A stretch of DNA of 64,000 bases from Cronobacter turicensis z3032 (lineage in GTDB: Bacteria > Pseudomonadota > Gammaproteobacteria > Enterobacterales > Enterobacteriaceae), in assembly GCA_000027065.2 (NCBI GenBank), contig FN543093.2, positions 248,001 through 312,000 of the forward strand, in the 5' to 3' direction. Positions 59,881-64,000 of the stretch are shown here, piece after piece (the first letter of the stretch is position 1; the number at the start of each line of letters is the position of its first letter). The position numbers were made by a program, and so were the translations under genes. The notes under the pieces are model-generated. The model was given only the letters and a program-made list of their open reading frames with translations, was not told the DNA's origin and ran no database searches.

Positions 59881-61212
59881 ATGGATTCGCTGACCACCCT
59901 CTATAAAAATCATCTCGATACGCTTCAGGAGCGTACCCGCAACGTGCTTGCCCGCTTTAATCTGGACGCGCTGCTTATCCACTCCGGCGAACTGCTTAAC
60001 GTCTTTTTAGACGATCACGCCTATCCGTTTAAGGTTAATCCGCAGTTCAAGGCATGGGTGCCGGTCACGCAGGTGCCGAACTGCTGGCTACTGGTGGACG
60101 GCGTGAATAAGCCGAAGCTGTGGTTTTATCTGCCGGTGGATTACTGGCATAACGTCGAGCCGCTGCCGAGCGCGTTCTGGACGGACGAGATAGACATTAT
60201 CGCGCTGCCGAAAGCCGATGATATTGGCGGTCAGTTGCCTGCCGCGCGCGGCAATATCGCGTACATCGGCCCGGTGCCGGAGCGCGCGCTGAAGCTGGAC
60301 GTCCCGGCGGATAAAATTAACCCGAAAGGCGTTATCGACTATCTGCACTTCTACCGCGCGTATAAGACGGATTACGAGCTGGCCTGTATGCGCGAAGCGC
60401 AGAAGACGGCGGTTAACGGCCATCGCGCCGCGCATGAAGCGTTTTTATCCGGCATGAGCGAGTTCGATATTAACCTCGCGTATCTGACCGCGACCGGCCA
60501 TCGCGATACCGATGTGCCTTACAGCAATATCGTGGCGCTGAATGAACACGCCGCCGTGCTGCACTACACGCGCCTTGATCACCGCGCGCCGTCTGAGATG
60601 CGCAGCTTTTTGCTGGATGCAGGGGCGGAATATAACGGCTATGCCGCCGATTTAACCCGTACCTGGGCGGCTGACAGCGACAGCGATTTCGCGGCCCTGA
60701 TTAAAGATGTTAATGAAGAGCAGCTGGCGCTGATTGGCACCATGAAAGCGGGCGTCAGTTACATCGATTACCATATTCAGTTCCATCAGCGCATCGCGAA
60801 GCTGCTGCGTCGTCACCAGATTGTCACCGACATCAGTGAAGAAGCGATGGTGGAAGCGGATATCACCGGGCCGTTTATGCCGCATGGTATCGGACATCCG
60901 CTGGGCTTACAGGTGCACGACGTCGCGGGCTTTATGCAGGATGACACCGGCACGCACCTGGCCGCGCCTGGCAAATACCCGTATCTGCGCTGCACGCGTG
61001 TGATGCAGCCGCGCATGGTGCTGACCATTGAGCCGGGGATTTATTTTATTGAGTCGCTGCTGGCGCCATGGCGTGAAGGCCAGTTCAGCAAGCACTTCAA
61101 CTGGCAGAAAATCGAGGCGCTGAAGCCGTTCGGCGGGATCCGCATTGAGGATAACGTGGTCATTCATGAGCACGGCGTGGAAAACATGACCCGGGATCTG
61201 AAGCTCGCCTGA
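59881..61212 (+). CDS. pepQ: Xaa-Pro dipeptidase PepQ
   Basis: Manganese metallopeptidase hydrolysing X-Pro dipeptides; it can also act on organophosphate esters. 443 residues, as in E. coli. Pita-bread-fold metal ligands are in [19 protein letters not shown] (two Asp), [14 protein letters not shown] (His), TIEPGIYF (Glu) and [10 protein letters not shown] (Glu). The ATG at 59881 follows AAAGGTAAAGT. Divergent from fadB; the stop overlaps the yigZ start (TGATG). Confidence 0.96.
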   Translation: MDSLTTLYKNHLDTLQERTRNVLARFNLDALLIHSGELLNVFLDDHAYPFKVNPQFKAWVPVTQVPNCWLLVDGVNKPKLWFYLPVDYWHNVEPLPSAFWTDEIDIIALPKADDIGGQLPAARGNIAYIGPVPERALKLDVPADKINPKGVIDYLHFYRAYKTDYELACMREAQKTAVNGHRAAHEAFLSGMSEFDINLAYLTATGHRDTDVPYSNIVALNEHAAVLHYTRLDHRAPSEMRSFLLDAGAEYNGYAADLTRTWAADSDSDFAALIKDVNEEQLALIGTMKAGVSYIDYHIQFHQRIAKLLRRHQIVTDISEEAMVEADITGPFMPHGIGHPLGLQVHDVAGFMQDDTGTHLAAPGKYPYLRCTRVMQPRMVLTIEPGIYFIESLLAPWREGQFSKHFNWQKIEALKPFGGIRIEDNVVIHEHGVENMTRDLKLA

Positions 61213-61823
61213 TGGAGAGCTGGCTTGTTCCGGCGTCGCCGGTGATCGTGACGGAAGAGATCAAAAAGAGCCGCTTTATTACGTTGCTCGGCCATACCGA
61301 GGGCGTGGACGCGGCGAAAGCGTTTGTCGCGCAGGCGCGCGCCGATTATCCGGACGCCCGGCATTATTGTCAGGCGTGGGTGGCGGGCGCGCCCGATGAT
61401 TCTCAGCAACTGGGATTCTCGGATGACGGCGAACCGGCGGGCACGGCAGGGAAACCGATGTTGGCGCAGCTGATGGGCAGCGGCGTCGGCGAAGTAACCG
61501 CCGTCGTGGTTCGCTACTTCGGCGGCATTAAGCTTGGCACCGGCGGGCTGGTGAAAGCTTACGGAGGGGGCGTGCAACAGGCGTTAACGTTGCTTGAAAC
61601 CGCCCTCAAAGTGCCGCTGACGGAATATACTTTGCTGTGCGATTATGCACAGCTTGCGGGCGTGGAAACGCTGCTCGGCCAGTTTAATGGCCGGGTAGTG
61701 GAGAGCGAGTTTCAGGCGAACGTGGCGTTGCGAGTGGCGCTTCCGTATACGCAGGTGACGGCTTTTTCGGCAAAGCTTGCCGACTTTAGCCGTGGCGCAT
61801 TGCATTTGTTGTCGGTTGAATAA
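61212..61823 (+). CDS. yigZ: IMPACT-family protein YigZ
   Basis: 203 residues (E. coli 204). The N-terminal UPF0029/IMPACT domain carries the signature FSDDGEPAGTAGKPML and VVVRYFGGIKLGTGGLVKAYG, followed by a small C-terminal domain with a ferredoxin-like fold. Eukaryotic IMPACT acts on translation control via GCN1; the bacterial role is not settled. It starts within the pepQ stop, one base shared, so the two are probably cotranscribed, followed by trkH and hemG. Confidence 0.93.
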   Translation: MESWLVPASPVIVTEEIKKSRFITLLGHTEGVDAAKAFVAQARADYPDARHYCQAWVAGAPDDSQQLGFSDDGEPAGTAGKPMLAQLMGSGVGEVTAVVVRYFGGIKLGTGGLVKAYGGGVQQALTLLETALKVPLTEYTLLCDYAQLAGVETLLGQFNGRVVESEFQANVALRVALPYTQVTAFSAKLADFSRGALHLLSVE

Positions 61824-61862
61824 TAATCCTCTCCTTCATTTTGATTCCAAAGGAAACGGCAG

Positions 61863-63314
61863 ATGCATTTTCGCGCCATTACCCGAATCGTTGGTTTACT
61901 GGTTATCCTGTTTTCCGGGACGATGATTATTCCCGGCCTGGTGGCCCTGCTATACCGCGACGGCGCGGGACGCGCTTTCACACAAACCTTTTTTGTCGCG
62001 CTGGCTATCGGCGCGACGCTCTGGTGGCCGAACCGTCATCAGAAGCGCGAGCTGAAATCGCGTGAAGGGTTTCTTATTGTCGTGCTCTTCTGGACGGTGC
62101 TGGGCAGCGTCGGGGCCCTGCCGTTTATCTTCTCCGAGCGGCCTAACCTCACCGTTACTGACGCCTTTTTCGAATCCTTTTCGGGGCTGACGACCACGGG
62201 CGCGACGACGCTGGTGGGGCTTGATTCCCTGCCGCATGCCATTCTTTTCTATCGTCAGATGCTGCAATGGTTCGGCGGTATGGGAATCATCGTGCTGGCG
62301 GTGGCGATTCTGCCGATTCTTGGCGTCGGTGGGATGCAGCTGTACCGCGCTGAAATGCCGGGGCCGCTGAAAGACAACAAAATGCGCCCGCGTATCGCCG
62401 AAACGGCGAAAACGCTGTGGCTGATTTATGTCTTATTGACGGTGGCGTGCGCGCTGGCGCTGTGGTTTGCCGGAATGCCCGCGTTTGATGCGATTGGCCA
62501 CAGCTTTGCCACTATCGCTATCGGCGGGTTTTCCACCCACGATGCGAGCGTGGGGTATTTCGCCAGCCCGACCATTAACACCATTATTGCTATCTTTCTG
62601 CTGATCTCCGGCTGTAACTACGGGCTGCACTTCTCGCTGCTCAGCGGGCGTAGCCTGAAGGTCTATTCCCGCGACCCGGAATTTCGCATGTTTATCGGCG
62701 TGCAGCTGACGCTGGTCTTCATTTGTACGCTGGTGCTCTGGTTCCACGATACGTATGATTCGGCGGTGACCACGCTCAACCAGGCGTTTTTCCAGGTGGT
62801 GTCGATGGCGACGACGGCGGGCTTTACCACAGACAGCATCGCGAAATGGCCGCTTTTCCTGCCGGTGCTGTTGCTCTGCTCGGCATTTATTGGCGGCTGT
62901 GCGGGTTCAACCGGCGGGGGGCTTAAAGTCATTCGCATTCTGCTGCTCTTTAAACAGGGCAACCGCGAACTGAAAAGGCTGGTGCACCCGAACGCCGTCT
63001 ACAGTATTAAACTTGGCAACCGCGCGTTGCCGGAACGTATCCTCGAAGCGGTGTGGGGATTTTTCTCAGCGTATGCGCTGGTGTTCCTGGTCAGCATGCT
63101 GGCGATTATCGCAACCGGCGTGGATGACTTTTCCGCTTTCGCCTCTGTGGTGGCGACGCTCAATAACCTCGGCCCTGGTCTTGGCGTCGTGGCGGATAAC
63201 TTCGCCAGTATGAACCCCATTGCTAAGTGGATACTGATTGCCAACATGCTTTTCGGGCGTCTGGAAGTGTTTACGCTTCTGGTGCTGTTCACCCCGACTT
63301 TCTGGCGCGAATAA
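61863..63314 (+). CDS. trkH: Trk potassium uptake channel TrkH
   Basis: K+-translocating subunit of the Trk system, working with peripheral TrkA. 483 residues, as in E. coli. Four M1-P-M2 repeats each carry a selectivity-filter glycine: in [25 protein letters not shown] and NNLGPGLG; the intramembrane loop [15 protein letters not shown] lies in the third repeat. The RBS AAAGGAAAC precedes the ATG. It lies between yigZ and hemG, 13 bases before the latter. Confidence 0.97.
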   Translation: MHFRAITRIVGLLVILFSGTMIIPGLVALLYRDGAGRAFTQTFFVALAIGATLWWPNRHQKRELKSREGFLIVVLFWTVLGSVGALPFIFSERPNLTVTDAFFESFSGLTTTGATTLVGLDSLPHAILFYRQMLQWFGGMGIIVLAVAILPILGVGGMQLYRAEMPGPLKDNKMRPRIAETAKTLWLIYVLLTVACALALWFAGMPAFDAIGHSFATIAIGGFSTHDASVGYFASPTINTIIAIFLLISGCNYGLHFSLLSGRSLKVYSRDPEFRMFIGVQLTLVFICTLVLWFHDTYDSAVTTLNQAFFQVVSMATTAGFTTDSIAKWPLFLPVLLLCSAFIGGCAGSTGGGLKVIRILLLFKQGNRELKRLVHPNAVYSIKLGNRALPERILEAVWGFFSAYALVFLVSMLAIIATGVDDFSAFASVVATLNNLGPGLGVVADNFASMNPIAKWILIANMLFGRLEVFTLLVLFTPTFWRE

Positions 63315-63327
63315 CAGGGAGATAATT

Positions 63328-63861
63328 GTGAAAACCTTAATTCTGTTTTCCACCCGTGACGGACAAACGCGCGAAATCGCTTTTTATATCGCGTCTCAGC
63401 TACAGGAAATGGGTGAGGCGGTGGATGTGGTCAATCTGCATCGCGCCGAAGAGCCAGACTGGACGCAATATAAGAAGGTGGTGATAGGCGCGTCGATTCG
63501 CTACGGTCATTTCCATCCGACCCTGGACGCATTTGTGAAACAACATCAGCAGGCGCTGAATGCTGTGCCGGGCGCGTTCTTCTCGGTTAACCTTGTGGCG
63601 CGTAAACCCGAGAAGCGAACGCCGCAGACTAATAGCTATACCCGGAAGTTTCTGTTGAACTCGCCGTGGCAGCCCGATCATTGCGCCGTCTTTGCAGGCG
63701 CGCTGCGTTATCCGCGTTATCGCTGGTTTGACCGCTTCATGATTCGCCTGATTATGAAAATGACGGGCGGCGAAACCGATACTTCAAAAGAAGTGGTCTA
63801 CACGGATTGGCCCCAGGTAGCCCTGTTTGCGCAGGAAATCGCCCATCTGACCCGTGATTAG
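63328..63861 (+). CDS. hemG: Menaquinone-dependent protoporphyrinogen oxidase HemG
   Basis: Flavodoxin-like FMN enzyme that oxidises protoporphyrinogen IX to protoporphyrin IX, feeding electrons to the quinone pool. 177 residues (E. coli 181). The FMN-phosphate loop is FSTRDGQT (7-14), and the HemG-specific long insert loop is in [18 protein letters not shown] choose the GTG at 63328 after GGGAGAT; upstream codons to 63238 lie inside trkH. The gene is followed by the rrn promoter, as hemG-rrnA in E. coli. Confidence 0.95.
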   Translation: MKTLILFSTRDGQTREIAFYIASQLQEMGEAVDVVNLHRAEEPDWTQYKKVVIGASIRYGHFHPTLDAFVKQHQQALNAVPGAFFSVNLVARKPEKRTPQTNSYTRKFLLNSPWQPDHCAVFAGALRYPRYRWFDRFMIRLIMKMTGGETDTSKEVVYTDWPQVALFAQEIAHLTRD

Positions 63862-63892
63862 TATCATTTTTCGGCGCATTGCCTGGAAATTA

Positions 63893-63959
63893 AGCGAACG
63901 AAAACTTTTTTGAAATTAGGGGTTGTCAGCGCAGAAGAACTCCCTATAATGCGCCTCCA
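63893..63959 (+). promoter_or_regulatory. rRNA operon P1 promoter (rrnA position)
   Basis: TTGTCA (63923-63928) and TATAAT (63945-63950) are 16 bases apart, followed by the GC-rich discriminator GCGCCTCC and a start A at 63959. The CACTGACACGGCACAACGGC beyond it is typical of rrn leaders. The AT-rich stretch at about 63897-63917 is the UP element. The spacing and discriminator are those of growth-rate- and ppGpp-controlled rrn P1 promoters. The 16S gene is outside the window. Confidence 0.93.
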
Positions 63960-64000
63960 CTGACACGGCACAACGGCGAACGAGCCGGCCCGTCAGGCAG

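Overview
The window is a chromosomal segment of a GC-rich member of the Enterobacteriaceae. Gene order and protein lengths match the region of the E. coli K-12 chromosome running from the enterobacterial common antigen (ECA, wec/rff) operon to hemG and the rrnA promoter almost gene for gene. Three differences argue against Escherichia itself: the GC-rich codon use, a giant adhesin gene between proM and glmZ, and two small exported-protein genes next to rfaH and fadA. Cronobacter or a near relative is my best guess. That is an inference from general character, not a database match.

Layout. 1-6.4 kb: end of the ECA operon (rffH end, wecD, wecE, wzxE, wecF, wzyE, wecG), with mostly overlapping or near-abutting genes and a terminator. 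6.6-8.0 kb: amino-acid permease yifK with a GcvB-type site at its RBS. 8.1-8.5 kb: four-tRNA operon (Arg-His-Leu-Pro). 8.6-15.0 kb: accessory region with an AT-rich leader and a 1860-residue BapA-like adhesin of 15 Ig-like repeats. 14.8-15.2 kb: sRNA GlmZ with GlrR-type sites and overlapping sigma54/sigma70 promoter elements. 15.4-19.6 kb (minus strand): hemCDXY. 19.8-30 kb: cyaA, cyaY, lptM-dapF-yigA-xerC-yigB, uvrD with a LexA box, corA with a candidate leader peptide. 30-45 kb: yigF, yigG, rarD, yigI, pldA, recQ, rhtC/rhtB, pldB, yigL, yigM, metR/metE, ysgA, udp. 45-56 kb: rmuC, ubiE-ubiJ-ubiB, tatABC, tatD, a glycine-zipper protein, rfaH, ubiD, fre, a small exported protein. 56-64 kb: fadBA, pepQ-yigZ-trkH-hemG, and finally an rrn P1 promoter whose 16S gene lies beyond the window.

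Most of the window is core metabolism and envelope biology: ECA assembly, tetrapyrrole synthesis (hemC, hemD, hemG), ubiquinone synthesis (ubiE, ubiJ, ubiB, ubiD), Tat export, beta-oxidation, methionine synthesis, DNA repair and recombination (uvrD, recQ, xerC, rmuC), ion transport (corA, trkH) and global regulation (cyaA, rfaH, glmZ). Several regulatory sites are legible: CRP at cyaA and udp, LexA at uvrD, MetJ and MetR at metE/metR, FadR at fadB.

The least ordinary parts are: the adhesin with no secretion genes beside it; the GlmZ control region; ysgA, whose stop codon lies beyond an intrinsic terminator hairpin; a family of roughly 100-bp imperfect palindromes, one of which appears to sit in the metE 5' leader; and the two small exported proteins. 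I found no CRISPR array, insertion sequence or prophage, and no evident new multi-gene system.
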